A DNA stretch of 64,000 bases from Catenaria anguillulae PL171. Its lineage: Eukaryota; Blastocladiomycota; Blastocladiomycetes; Blastocladiales; Catenariaceae. Both the position numbers and the translations under genes were made by a program. Each line of letters starts with the position of its first letter. Position 1 is the first letter of the stretch. The stretch covers positions 47,595 to 111,594 of the forward strand of contig MCFL01000075.1 of the NCBI GenBank assembly GCA_002102555.1, read 5' to 3'. This document shows positions 54,686 to 64,000 of this stretch, piece after piece. Under the pieces are notes generated by a model, which was not told where the DNA came from, did no database searches, and saw only the letters and a list, made by a program, of their open reading frames with translations.

Positions 54686-57600
54686 TCAACGCAGCCGATG
54701 CAAGAACCAAGAGCTCCGTTGCTGAGATACTGCCTCCTTGTCGACAAACACGTTGAGCAACCATTTTGCACACTTCTCAACGCAATTGTCACGATCGATA
54801 CCTTCTTCGGATGCGAGCGCTCCAAAGTATGGGACCAGATGTGCCGCTGAGACAAATTGGTCCAATCCGATTACGCCGAGTCGTCCCCTTGCCAACACAG
54901 GCACACCACTTGATCGCTCGAAAAGGAGAAGGTCACCGCCAGGCATGAATCGCGTGAAATATTGGCCGAATGCGACAATGTAAGAGGTTGGGGTCGACTT
55001 GGGGTCGTAAACTGCTTCAATTGAGGAAAAGTAATCGAATTGGATGAAGAGCCGGGGAAGGAAAATGGAGTAGGTATCGTTGAGATTGTCGATCTGTAAA
55101 GTGAACGAATGAACACGTTGGTCATTGCATGCATGCTGGCTTTGTGCTGGTTGCCACCAAAAGATTGGGTCAATATTTTGACGGAAATAAACGAACCACA
55201 GCAAAATCTCGACGGACGTGCCCGTGGAACTTGGTTACTCGGCCGAATATGGACTCCTCCACCACAGCCTGCGCGAGGTTGCTCCAACGATCAATGACCA
55301 GTTTTTCTGCAGGTGACACCTGCATATGTGGGAAAGCGATGTGGAAAGGTCAAATCGGCAATTGCTTCGTGAGATGCATAGGGTGAGCAGCGTACATTGT
55401 AAACTCGATACTTGAGCGCCTCGTTGACTGCGGCTGCATTGAATGACCCGTATTTTTTGCCCCTGTGTTGGGAGGTATATGCAAGTTAGCGGAGGCTCAC
55501 GCAATGTTGCCAGCGCGACGGCACACCTTCAAACGAAACTAGGAAACGTACTCAATCGACGTCATGACGTACTCCCCGAAAAGCCTCTTCAAACCTTTCA
55601 AATCTGCGAATCGCTGCTCCAAGTCCTCGAGCGCGTGGTACGCTGGTCCCCGTTTTGCACGTAGCTTGGTGTAAATCGACCAACAATGCTTGTCAACGCC
55701 ACGTACTTCGCCCGCTGGCGGAACTGCTGGTCTTGCGCTCGCCTTTTCCCCTGTATCTGCTCGGTTTTCGTCTATGCCATCGCCTGTATCCGCCTCGTCG
55801 GCCTCATCATCCTCGCTCACCTCGCCTGTTTCTTCGGCGGCATCGTTACCGTCAATGCGACTGGTTGATTTGACATGCACAGCAGACTCGAGTGGGACCA
55901 AAGGGCAACGCGGATCATTGTCACGGGCGCCGTCACGCACTTCTTCAACGTGGCGCAGGATTGCCTGTGCTGTGGGACCCCAGTTGCGGAGGTTGACGAG
56001 GCCAGGATGGAAGAGGGCGAGATGAGCAAACTGGGAGCAAAATGCATCATAAGCGATGACACGGTTGAATGCCGACAGTTCGAGGCTTCCACGCCCATTC
56101 GTGCGTTTGGCAGGTGCCTTGACTGATGACTTGTGCATGAGCTCGGCATGCAAGGCCGTCGTGGTGCCGTGAGTTGTGCCAAATTTGGTCGTGGATCGGT
56201 CAAAATGGTTGGTCATGTGCAGAACCAATGCTTGTGGGACCGGTGCGTCAAAGACATTGAAAAACTCCGCGACAAGGAAAAAGAAGTTGTCAAGCTCGTC
56301 ATTGAGTTCCTCCAGCATGGACGACGTGATGACGCGTGCACGGGCAATATGCATGAGAATGGCAAACGAAGTGAAAGTGCCGACGACAAGCATGTTGATG
56401 AGTTCCGAGTCAATGCCATCGAAAAAATCGACAAGGAGAAGCGGAAACACCTGGATGCACAGCGTCAGTCAAGCATGACGGTGCCAACTCAAAAACAGAG
56501 ACGTACACAGGCAAGCGAGTGCCACTCGGCTCCAGTCAACAGCGTAAAGTCTGAGATGGATAACGCCCGAAGTGAGCTGGCGGTGCACATTGGAACAGCG
56601 TGCAGGCGACGAAAGAGTCGCTGGCGTAACCCAGGCTTCTTCGAAAACTCTGCTTGCAGTGCGCCACAGAGATGTCGACCAAATACGCCGATTAGCAGTT
56701 GGTGCAGCTCGTCCGCGGCAAAAGTCGAGAATATATTGAAGTTGTTCGGTAAACCCCATAAGCCCGACTAGAAGAAACCGACGTGTCAGCTTGTTCGCAC
56801 CTCGCGAAAGTTGGAGCAAAGATGCACATACCCAAACACTCAGATGTATGCCATCATCTTTCTCTTTGGTCTGAACGCCTGTTTTGGTAACGAGCTCCGA
56901 ATTGGCGGCGGCGTACAACGCTTGAATATCCTTTGTGCTGCGCGGTTCGGGATCCTTGCATCGTTCCGCAAAAGAAGCAATTGTGGCAGGACAAATGGGA
57001 CACGCGCGGTTTTGCTTCGTGAGACTGATGAGAGCGAGCTCAGGCAAGTCGGCAATGTAGAGGAGGATGTGGGGGTGTGCCATGTAGAATTCCCCGCTGG
57101 GGAAACGCAATGGGGTACCACTAAACGAAGACGGCAATAATCAAAACGGAGTACACCATATGTCAGTCGCAAGCAAAGGTGAGGAAGGATGAGGAGCTCA
57201 GACAAGGGCAAGGGCAATGACGCACTGTTCACAGGCATTCACGAATGCGGGATCATTGAAGAAAAGGTGGCGCATGGCCGAATGGAAAACCGTTTTGTTG
57301 ATATGAGATGCGTCGGTCATAACAGAAACGTCAAGATGCTCTTCTGCGGGTTGGACCAGGTAGCCGACAAGGATGGATGCACCTGAACTTGGGCTGGCGC
57401 GCGCATCCGAAGAGTGCATTGCACAAGTGAGGTAGAGTGGCCAGAGTGTACGGCGGTTGAATACCTGTGCATAACACAGCACAAAGGGTCAATTCGTATC
57501 CGCATCAAACACAGTAATGAACAGTACGTACAACGCTTTTATCCGAGGCGAGAACCAGTGGAATCAACACGTGGCCAAATGGAAGCAATTTGAGAGCCTC

Positions 57601-58603
57601 GGCCCAAGCGTCGCCAGGTTTGATGTCACCAAAGACTCGCTCAAGCCCATTTTCCGTTGAGCGCAGGTGCACTTCGGGCTCCATCGAAAGTTTGGTAGCG
57701 AGATGCGGTCGAGAAACGAGCGTTTCGACGCACGACATGAAGTTTCGGTAGTACAAGGGGTACTCGCGGTCATGTTCGTCGTGGAAGACAGCCTTTTCGC
57801 CAAGTAAAGCAAAGTCGGATTCCATGAGTTCCCGCCCTTTTGCTGGCGACAAAATTTCGTCGCGCCGTTCAGGAAAGTGGGCAAGAAGGAGATTGTTGAG
57901 TGCGTGGGCCTGGGCGTCAGATAATCGTGCCTCGACGTTGGTATAGGAGGACAATTCGAACGAAAACATGGACGGAAATGGGTCATATGGCGGCCGGTCC
58001 TGGTTGGGCGGCTTTGGATGGAGATGTTCTGGGATTGTCGCTGGATCGAGTGGAATCGGTGAATGGCAATCGGCGGCAAGAAACTTCCCTGTGAACGCAA
58101 AGAGCAATCAGTCGACCGTCAATTGTTGGAGGCTCGAGAAACGCAGCATTCCTGTGCACACCTGCTTCATAGTAGCGGAACCCGCGAACGTTGTAACCAG
58201 ACTCTTTTCCTCCCTCGCTTGACGTATCTGCCGGCCTGTCCTCATCGACTTCCATTCTGTCGTCGCCACCAGTATCCCCAGATGTCGCCGATTCGCGCAG
58301 GTCCGGCATTTGAAACAGCTCAAAGGTTGGCTCGGGACTCGGTGGAGGCCCATCAGGAAAGCCTGGCGGGACGAATGCTGGATCGTGGCCGGGAAGAAAC
58401 ACCTCTGCGGGCGTGCTACCTGCAGAGCGTTGGCTTGTTGGTGGGCTCGAGGCGCAAGAGCCATTAGGCTTGTGGCCCCAATGGACTTTGCGCCCATGGC
58501 TGGTCGCGAAGCGTTTCGAGCAATATTGACACGGGAACTTGAAGGGACGGTCCTGCTCGCCAGGGTTTGAATCGGCATTGTCACGGGTATTCAAGGTATT
58601 CAT
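54686..58603 (-). mobile_element. Plavaka-type DNA transposon (minimum extent = transposase gene)
   Basis: The extent given is that of the transposase coding region only. Terminal inverted repeats and target-site duplications were not found by eye in the flanks (54061-54685 and 58604-59092). Confidence 0.75.
54686..58603 (-). CDS. Plavaka (CMC/CACTA-related) transposase, apparently intact, 1,094 aa
   Basis: Nine exons (58162-58603, 57532-58088, 57226-57464, 56832-57120, 56507-56767, 55552-56450, 55396-55462, 55197-55319, 54686-55093) sum to 3,285 nt with consistent phases. The N-terminus has a C2H2 zinc finger (PCQYCSKRFATSHGRKVHWG). The Plavaka pattern follows: HPKPPNQDRPPYDPFPSMFS, NVEARLSDAQAHALNNLL, AWAEALKLLPFGHVLIPLVL then ASDKS, SGASILVGYL, LYIADLPELALISLTKQNRA then CPIC, FSTFAADELHQLLIGVFGRH, LTGAEWHSLACVFPLLLVDF, and a C-terminal block GKKYGSFNAAAVNEALKYRV. 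These elements mobilise by cut-and-paste and are best known from Agaricomycetes. Splice joins such as NACEHGTPLRFPSGEF were chosen by phase and by family-like sequence. An acidic insert (about residues 760-810) is unusual. The catalytic acidic triad was not assigned. Confidence 0.88.
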
Positions 58604-59092
58604 GCTGACAAGCCATCTACTCGGAAGTATTCATAGTTGAGAAGCACAAGTCGCCGCCGTTGAAGGACATGAGAGTGAGAAGAGAAACCAAATGAGGTCG
58701 CTGAGAGACTTACTCAAGTGACGCCCAGGCCCGACATGTGCTCTCATGACACCCCTCACGGATAGCATCCTGCGTGCGCTACAAAGCGTTTCAGTCAGTG
58801 ACGTGGCGGTGGAAAATAGTCACAGCATCTTGCGTTTGGAACAGCGATTTCCGGTCGTAGTGTGCGATCGGTGGCGATGGACAGAGATCGCAAGGTGTCG
58901 TTGCGTTTGTTCGCATTCTCTCACGCGTCGGCGTGTATCCTATTCGCCTTCGACGTAAGTGGCGGTGTTTCAGATCCATATGACGGCATTCCGTATCGAG
59001 CACGTTTTCTGTCCCCATGGCAAAGCACTGGCGTCGATTGCCGCACCAGCAGGACATATATAGAGCCGAACCACCCCCGCCCATCCTCGGCC
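58604..59092. other. Intergenic region right of the Plavaka transposase
   Basis: About 490 bp containing the transposase promoter, possibly the right end of the element, and the promoter of the gene at 59093. No inverted repeat to the left flank was seen. Confidence 0.35.
59057..59062 (+). promoter_or_regulatory. TATA box candidate
   Basis: TATATA, in the context acatatatagag, lies about 36 bp upstream of ATG 59093. The 5' leader would then be very short. Confidence 0.45.
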
Positions 59093-60804
59093 ATGGCCTT
59101 CAACGACTGCCGAACCAAGGGTCGATCATGCCACATGTCTCACAACAGCATGGACGCCGAACAATTCAAAGCCTACCTAGCATCCATGTCCGAAGCCGAG
59201 CGGGCTGGATTCCTTGCGAGCTTCCTCGCCCCTGTTGCTGGTCCATCGACCCAACCGCCGGCTGCCACCTCCAACCACCTTCCTCGGTCCGCCATCGAGC
59301 CAGTTCCGCCTTCCCCGCTCGCGCCCATGCGACTGGCTTATAACCCCACGCCCGCGTCGCCTCGTACCACTGCACCCGCCGCATCCCGCGCTATGACAAC
59401 AGCACCGCCTAACTTGAGGCCAACCACGACCACATCTGTCCCTAGTACCGTGATCAACACCAACTCGTCCCCGCTTGGACACCCCATGGTCCCAAACGGT
59501 GCTTCTCCGTTGACTTCCGCATTGTCTACGGCCACCTCGACGCCCACGCACACTATGTCGCGCCAAGCTCGCAAGTTCCGCTCGATTGACGACGCCGCCG
59601 CGACCATGTCTCAAGATGAAGTTCTCGAGTCGCTCAAGCGTCCTTTGGAGGCTGAAACGACGCCGTTAAAATCCAACAAAAAGTCGCGGTCGTCCGGCGC
59701 AAAGGCCAGTTCCGCTGCCAAGGACGACAAAGATACTGAAAACTGGAAGACTTTGGTCTCCGGGTACATCCGTGCGCGCCTCTATGCGCTCCTTCCATCA
59801 GATTTCCAGGAAGCGGCCATCGTTATTCAACTTGCAACTGGAGCGCCGGACGACTTCTTCACTGTGTCCGAGGTATGACTCGCATTCATTCGCTGATCGA
59901 TGACCACGCAACAATGCTTTACCTCATGTTGCTGACCGTCTCTCTGTAGTACTCGAGTCTCCTCGGTCGCGCAAGAAAGACTTTGGCGACACGGCAGGCA
60001 ACCGCGATCAGCACCCTTCTCAGGGTTCGGGCCAACGTGACGCTCATGCGCCAGCTTGGCGTGGAGCTGGCGTCTGCATCTGTCGACCCAACAATGGTTG
60101 TGCGCCGGTTTTCCGCCAAGCCTGACGACTGGGCTACCATTGTCATGGTGGAGGCAAGCAAGGTGACCGGTCAAGAGACAACTTTCAAGATCCGCTCGCT
60201 TTTTGCGAAATTCGTTCTTCTCGTGATCGAGAAGTCTTGTATGTCTGCAGTCTCAAGTTTCCGGATGTGCTCGTTGACTGATCACCTCGTTTCTCGTTTC
60301 ACAGCGCCCAACTTCGCTGATGCGCTGTCAAAGCAGCTCATCGCCGCACACAATCTGGACAAGGAGGCGAAGAGTCCCCAACCGTCTTCTCCCTTCCTCA
60401 AGGACCACCTGGTTGGTCTCATCGCCGTCTCCGTGGTGATGGTATGCCTATCCCGCTCGCTCCAGCCATAGTCATGCACATCCTCAAACTCAAACCGTTG
60501 ATTGTGCTTCCATTTCTAGTTCATTGTCGGCTCGATTCCGCATCTTCCCGACGACTCTGTACTTGCCTCGCAAATGACAGGGTCCAAGGAACGGGAAACC
60601 AAGGCCAATGCGATTGCCGCCTACTTTTTGGCAAATCCGCAGGACCGCCTCTTGCAGGCGGTTGTGGACGGCCTGCGCGACGTGTACCACACCGTTGACG
60701 TGTTTGCGGCCAAGAAGTGCGGCCTGGCGGTTTCGGAGGAGCCGGACGATGGCGAAGACGAGAATGGGCAGCAAGAAGGTGGCGGCGAGGATGAGGGTGT
60801 TTGA
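59093..60804 (+). CDS. Hypothetical four-exon protein, 496 aa
   Basis: I do not recognise this protein. Exons 59093-59872, 59950-60238, 60305-60441 and 60520-60804 join in phase. The first 240 residues are Pro/Ser/Thr-rich and disordered, after a short start region (MDAEQFKAYLASMSEAERAG). A basic patch (SNKKSRSSGAKASSAAKDDK) may be a nuclear localisation signal. From about residue 245 the protein is helical (LVSGYIRARLYALLPSDFQE, ISTLLRVRANVTLMRQLGVE) and ends with an acidic Gln/Gly tail. No catalytic motif is visible. Its position beside the Plavaka transposase, divergently transcribed, could mean an element-encoded accessory protein or a host gene next to the insertion; large Plavaka elements can carry extra genes, but I have no direct evidence. 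Confidence 0.7.
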
Positions 60805-61336
60805 GTCGTTTGCTGCTGTCGGTTGTTCTAAAGAATGTATTTGTGAAATAATGTATACGCCGCTGTACCGCCTGAACCTCGTTATTACCGTCATCGTGCG
60901 TGAAGTGCGCATGAGACGAGCCGATGTAGTCGCCTTGTACTCTGCCATTCGTGGCGATAGGCCACCATCGCCCAAATGTGCTGGCTGTACATCACTTGCG
61001 ATAGCTTGCGATTGAACAATGAGAATCGAACGATTTCGCATAGTATCGCTCAAGATGGCCACACCACCATGCCAGGTAATCGCTCGCCATGGGCAGCGAT
61101 TCCAAACGATTGCTTGACTAGAATGTGCGGCGATGTATCGCCATGTCGAGCCAGCACCAAGGCAACTGGGCGATCGACGTCAGTAGCCAGAAATCTATTT
61201 GCTATCGAAAAATGGCACGACATCACTGAGCATCTCGTGAAATCGACGGCGATTCTGGCCAGAACGGTTTCCCGATGTTTGCATCAATAAGCCAACGTAG
61301 AAGTGCTTCTGAAGGAGTGAATCGGTACACAATCAT
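60805..61336. other. Intergenic region between convergent genes
   Basis: About 530 bp. The gene at 59093 ends at 60804 and the WDR34-like gene ends at 61337. Only 3' UTR sequence is expected; no gene seen. Confidence 0.4.
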
Positions 61337-63252
61337 TCACTCATCGTTGTTGTCCCCTCCAATCATTCGACCCAACTCGGTCATCTCCTTCACCCTCACC
61401 TCCATATCACCCAGCTTGAGTGCGCTTGCAGCCAACCTGACCACACGCATTCCGCTGGCACCGTTTTCGATCACGCCAACATATAAAAGCGGGAGAGTTG
61501 GGTGGAACAGCAAGGGGCCAGTGCATGGCAAAGATAGCTGAGCAACGACAGTGCCGGGATCGGATCCGCAGATGGATATGAGGTACAGGGTGTCGGTTGA
61601 AGTGACGGCGAGGAGCCCTGGGCGCGACGGGGACCATGCACCCGACAGGAGTGGTGTGGGGTTGGGCGACGACGACGATAACGCTGCGGGCTGGATGCGG
61701 AGCAGCGGCATATCCTATAGATCATCGGTTACCATGTGAGCCGTCGAAAAGCAGACACGAGCGACACGTGAGAGAAATCGGATGAACCTTGAAGAGCCGG
61801 TGAATCAGCACTTTTCCATCTTGACCCAAGGTGGCAAACAAGGACGGCAAGTGCGGATTGGCCACAATCGCATTGACTGCACCCGCATGTGACGCGTACT
61901 TGAAGTGCGGATTAGTCAATGTCGCTGAAGCATTGAGTGAATCGGCAGGTACGCCAGGCGCTGAATCGGCCAAGGGTCGGATTCGCCGCGCATCCAAGTG
62001 TACAACGTGTCCGGCATCCGATCCAACCAAGGCCATGGTCGTCCCAACCATCACGTCCGCGTGAATCGCGAGTGAACGCAGTGGCATGCCCAGACCACCA
62101 ACACTTGTGGAAGGACTGCGGGTCATTGGCACTCCCACTGTGCACCGCCTGACCGGCTCGAGTCGTGCAACAGTACTCGCTGACAACATGGCGGTCGCCG
62201 TTGATGAGGCAGGAATGTACCGCCATTCGATCACACTCCCATCCGTTCCAGCCGACCACAAACCTCCCAAGATTCCTTTTCGCGCTCGAACCACCGCTCG
62301 GCAATCCCGTCACCATCAACGAATTTGTGCTAGTGGCCGAGCTGGGAACCCATACAATCTGCGCCACGGCATCTGCATGTCCCCAATGCGCGATATTGGC
62401 GGGCACCGACGCAACTGCCGCTACGGCCGGACGTCCCGTCCATCGATGCTAACGACACATTTGAGTCCCACACAAGCACGTCGCCTGGCCACGTGCCTGC
62501 GGCCACCAGGTTTGTCTGCTCCGGGTGCACGGCCAGCGTCGTTGGACACGCATTGAGTTGCCAATGCGCCAAGCGCTGCTGCTGGCCGTTGAGAATCACA
62601 GCCACGTGTGCCGCCGAGTGCGTGCACCAGGGCGATGCAGCCGACTCTGCATCCTGTGTGTCGTGTGGCCGGTGTGGGTGCGGTAGGCGAGGATGAGCGA
62701 TGAGCCCGATTTGGACCGGTCGGCAGCAATCAACGAAAGCGCACTCGATAGAGTGCCAGTGGATGATGAAGAATTGGATTGTGCATCATGCACGAGCGTA
62801 TCGGTGAGCGTCAAGAGGTTGTCAACCGATGCTGCCGCGTCGTCGTCGTCCTCCACCAATGGATTGACGAGTGGCCAGTCATCAAAGGCAGATGACTGCA
62901 GGTTCTCCATGAGCATTTCAGACAGTGGCCCTTCGACTCGCTGGACGAAAGCGGCCAGTTCGGCCACGTCAAACAGTTTCCCACGCGACCAAGTCGTACT
63001 CGTTGTAGTTGGCTCGGCGGAGCGCGCAGCAGCAGCAGACCCGCTCAGGCGCACTACAGATCCGGCATCGCCAATGGTCTGGCATTCGACGCTGATGAGC
63101 GGATCGGGCCCGCACCCCGACGAGGACAGGGCAATGGGAAAGGTCTGGACATGCGCAGTTGAGGATTCAGTCCTGACAGATCGCCAAGTGGACGCGATGG
63201 AAATGGTGCCAGTGGCCGGCGGGGAAGAGTTGGCAAAGAGCGGAGCGGGCAT
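61337..63252 (-). CDS. Dynein-2 intermediate chain (WDR34/DYNC2I2-like); two apparent frame changes
   Basis: From ATG 63252 (MPAPLFANSSPPATGT) an N-terminal region of about 170 residues includes ISVECQTIGDAGSVVRLSGS. An intron probably runs from a gtgcgc donor near 62744 to gatgcag near 62652. WD40 blades follow: TTLAVHPEQTNLVAAGTWPG then DVLVWD, ANIAHWGHADAVAQIVWVPS, LWSAGTDGSVIEWRY, YASHAGAVNAIVANPHLPSL and SGAWSPSRPGLLAVTSTDTL. The last exon is 61337-61714, joined to 61789 by a gttcat/tatag intron. Blade order and the phrase AAGTWPGDVLVWD fit WDR34, the intermediate chain of IFT dynein-2 that drives retrograde transport in cilia. Two frame changes at GGG runs (plus-strand CCC at 62435-62437 and 62266-62268) have no canonical intron. 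They may be sequence errors or real lesions. Confidence 0.75.
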
Positions 63253-63731
63253 GATGGCGTGCGTGAGGTGGTGGTTCCCATATTGCACGCATTCGGAGTC
63301 GTTGAGTGAGTCTCGCCAAGCATTCTACATTCTATCGTAGGCGTCCATCCATCACCCAGTGTCCGAGATCGGCGGCCCACTTGCTTCCCAGACAGCGGGC
63401 AGGTCCGTGATGGTGGGGCGACGTTGACTCGGAGACAGGGGTACTAAATTGTCTGGTTAGATCTCAAGACAAAGGGTCAGATACATGTAATTACTGCAAC
63501 CAAAGAGAGTAGCGATAGTGCGAGCAGGTCAGGTTGGAGGGAGGACGACAACAAGATACAAAACAGACGATCGGAGATTGAGGGTAAGTCGGCACGTTTT
63601 TGGTGGAGGAGAAACGAGAAAGAAAACATCACAGCAGTGTTGGCGGAAAACAAAGCGGGGAATGCAACAAGGTAAAAGAACGAGAACAGAAAAAACGAAA
63701 GAAGAACAAGAGAGAAGAAAAAAAACACTCC
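63253..63731. other. Intergenic region
   Basis: About 480 bp between the WDR34-like start and the RNR2 stop. It should contain the RNR2 3' UTR and the WDR34-like promoter. A-rich on the plus strand near 63670-63730. Confidence 0.4.
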
Positions 63732-64000
63732 TCAGAAATCCTCGTCCATGGAGAATGAATGCGTGGCGGCACCGTTTCCAGACATGACGCCGGCCTTTTG
63801 GTACTCGCCTACCTTCTTCTCAAAGAAGTTTGTCTTGCCCTGCAATGAAATCAGCTCCATGAAGTCAAACGGATTCTCAACCTCGTACACCTTGTCACAC
63901 CCAAGCGCCACCAGCAGCCGGTCGGCCACAAACTCAATGTACCGCGACATGAGCGTCGAGTTCATGCCAATGAGCGCCACGGGCAAGGCGTCCGTCAAAA
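63732..64000 (-). CDS. RNR2: Ribonucleoside-diphosphate reductase small subunit, C-terminal end (5' part outside window)
   Basis: The frame enters from the right edge and ends at a stop at 63732, giving the last 88 or so residues. The sequence [20 protein letters not shown] and [20 protein letters not shown], followed by [20 protein letters not shown] and EYQKAG, is the highly conserved C-terminal part of class I R2 proteins. It ends FSMDEDF, the C-terminal peptide that docks on the large subunit (FSLDADF in yeast and similar in animals). R2 carries the diiron-tyrosyl radical centre; those residues are outside the window. Ribonucleotide reductase makes deoxyribonucleotides for DNA synthesis. 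The identification is firm although only the end is seen. Confidence 0.96.
   Translation of the reverse strand, partial: LTDALPVALIGMNSTLMSRYIEFVADRLLVALGCDKVYEVENPFDFMELISLQGKTNFFEKKVGEYQKAGVMSGNGAATHSFSMDEDF

Noticed and set aside
54061-59092. Terminal inverted repeats of the Plavaka element
   Set aside because: Only very short matches (about 6 bp) were seen by eye between the flanks, not enough to define ends.

Overview
The window looks like nuclear DNA of an early-diverging, flagellated (zoosporic) fungus. Genes are dense and carry many short introns, mostly about 60-110 nt, with gtatgt, gtacgt or gtgcgt donors and CTRAC-like branch sites. A chitin synthase with a myosin-like head, a Zn2Cys6 regulator, MAK16 and RRP42 point to Fungi. 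An IFT22/RABL5-like small GTPase, a dynein-2 intermediate chain (WDR34-like), an EF-hand/WD40 protein of the WDR49 type and a cobalamin adenosyltransferase point to a lineage that keeps a cilium and uses vitamin B12. This is inference from gene content; phylum and species were not determined.

Positions 1-41,570 are a conserved core block of about twenty genes, often in divergent or convergent pairs. In order: a truncated membrane protein (-), MPE1/RBBP6 (+), a paxillin-like LD/LIM protein (-), an unknown (+), an MFS transporter (-), the EF-hand/WD40 protein (+), a Zn2Cys6 protein (-), MAK16 (+), a small acidic protein (+), an unknown (-), an RS-rich protein (+), a Ser/Thr-rich membrane protein (-), an RPEL-repeat protein (+), RRP8 (-), MMAB (-), SNX3/GRD19 (+), RRP42 (+) and a ten-exon chitin synthase (+). 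MAK16, RRP8 and RRP42 belong to ribosome biogenesis or RNA processing. The paxillin-like and RPEL proteins suggest actin/adhesion biology.

Positions 41.6-47.5 kb are an accessory island. It holds coding debris, an imperfect direct repeat, a two-exon gene of unknown function, a PIF1-like helicase C-terminal piece, and two poorly resolved genes on opposite strands. At 47.6-51.5 kb lies RAD54. Its reading frame is joined by a canonical intron to a long Ser/Asp-rich N-terminal exon carrying a motif reminiscent of RAD51AP1.

The right part (53-64 kb) has IFT22, an apparently intact nine-exon Plavaka-type transposase (54.7-58.6 kb), an unknown four-exon gene, the WDR34-like gene with two apparent one-base frame changes, and the 3' end of the ribonucleotide reductase small subunit gene. 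Several genes contain very small exons (6, 13, 15 and 21 nt), supported by exact phase and protein conservation.
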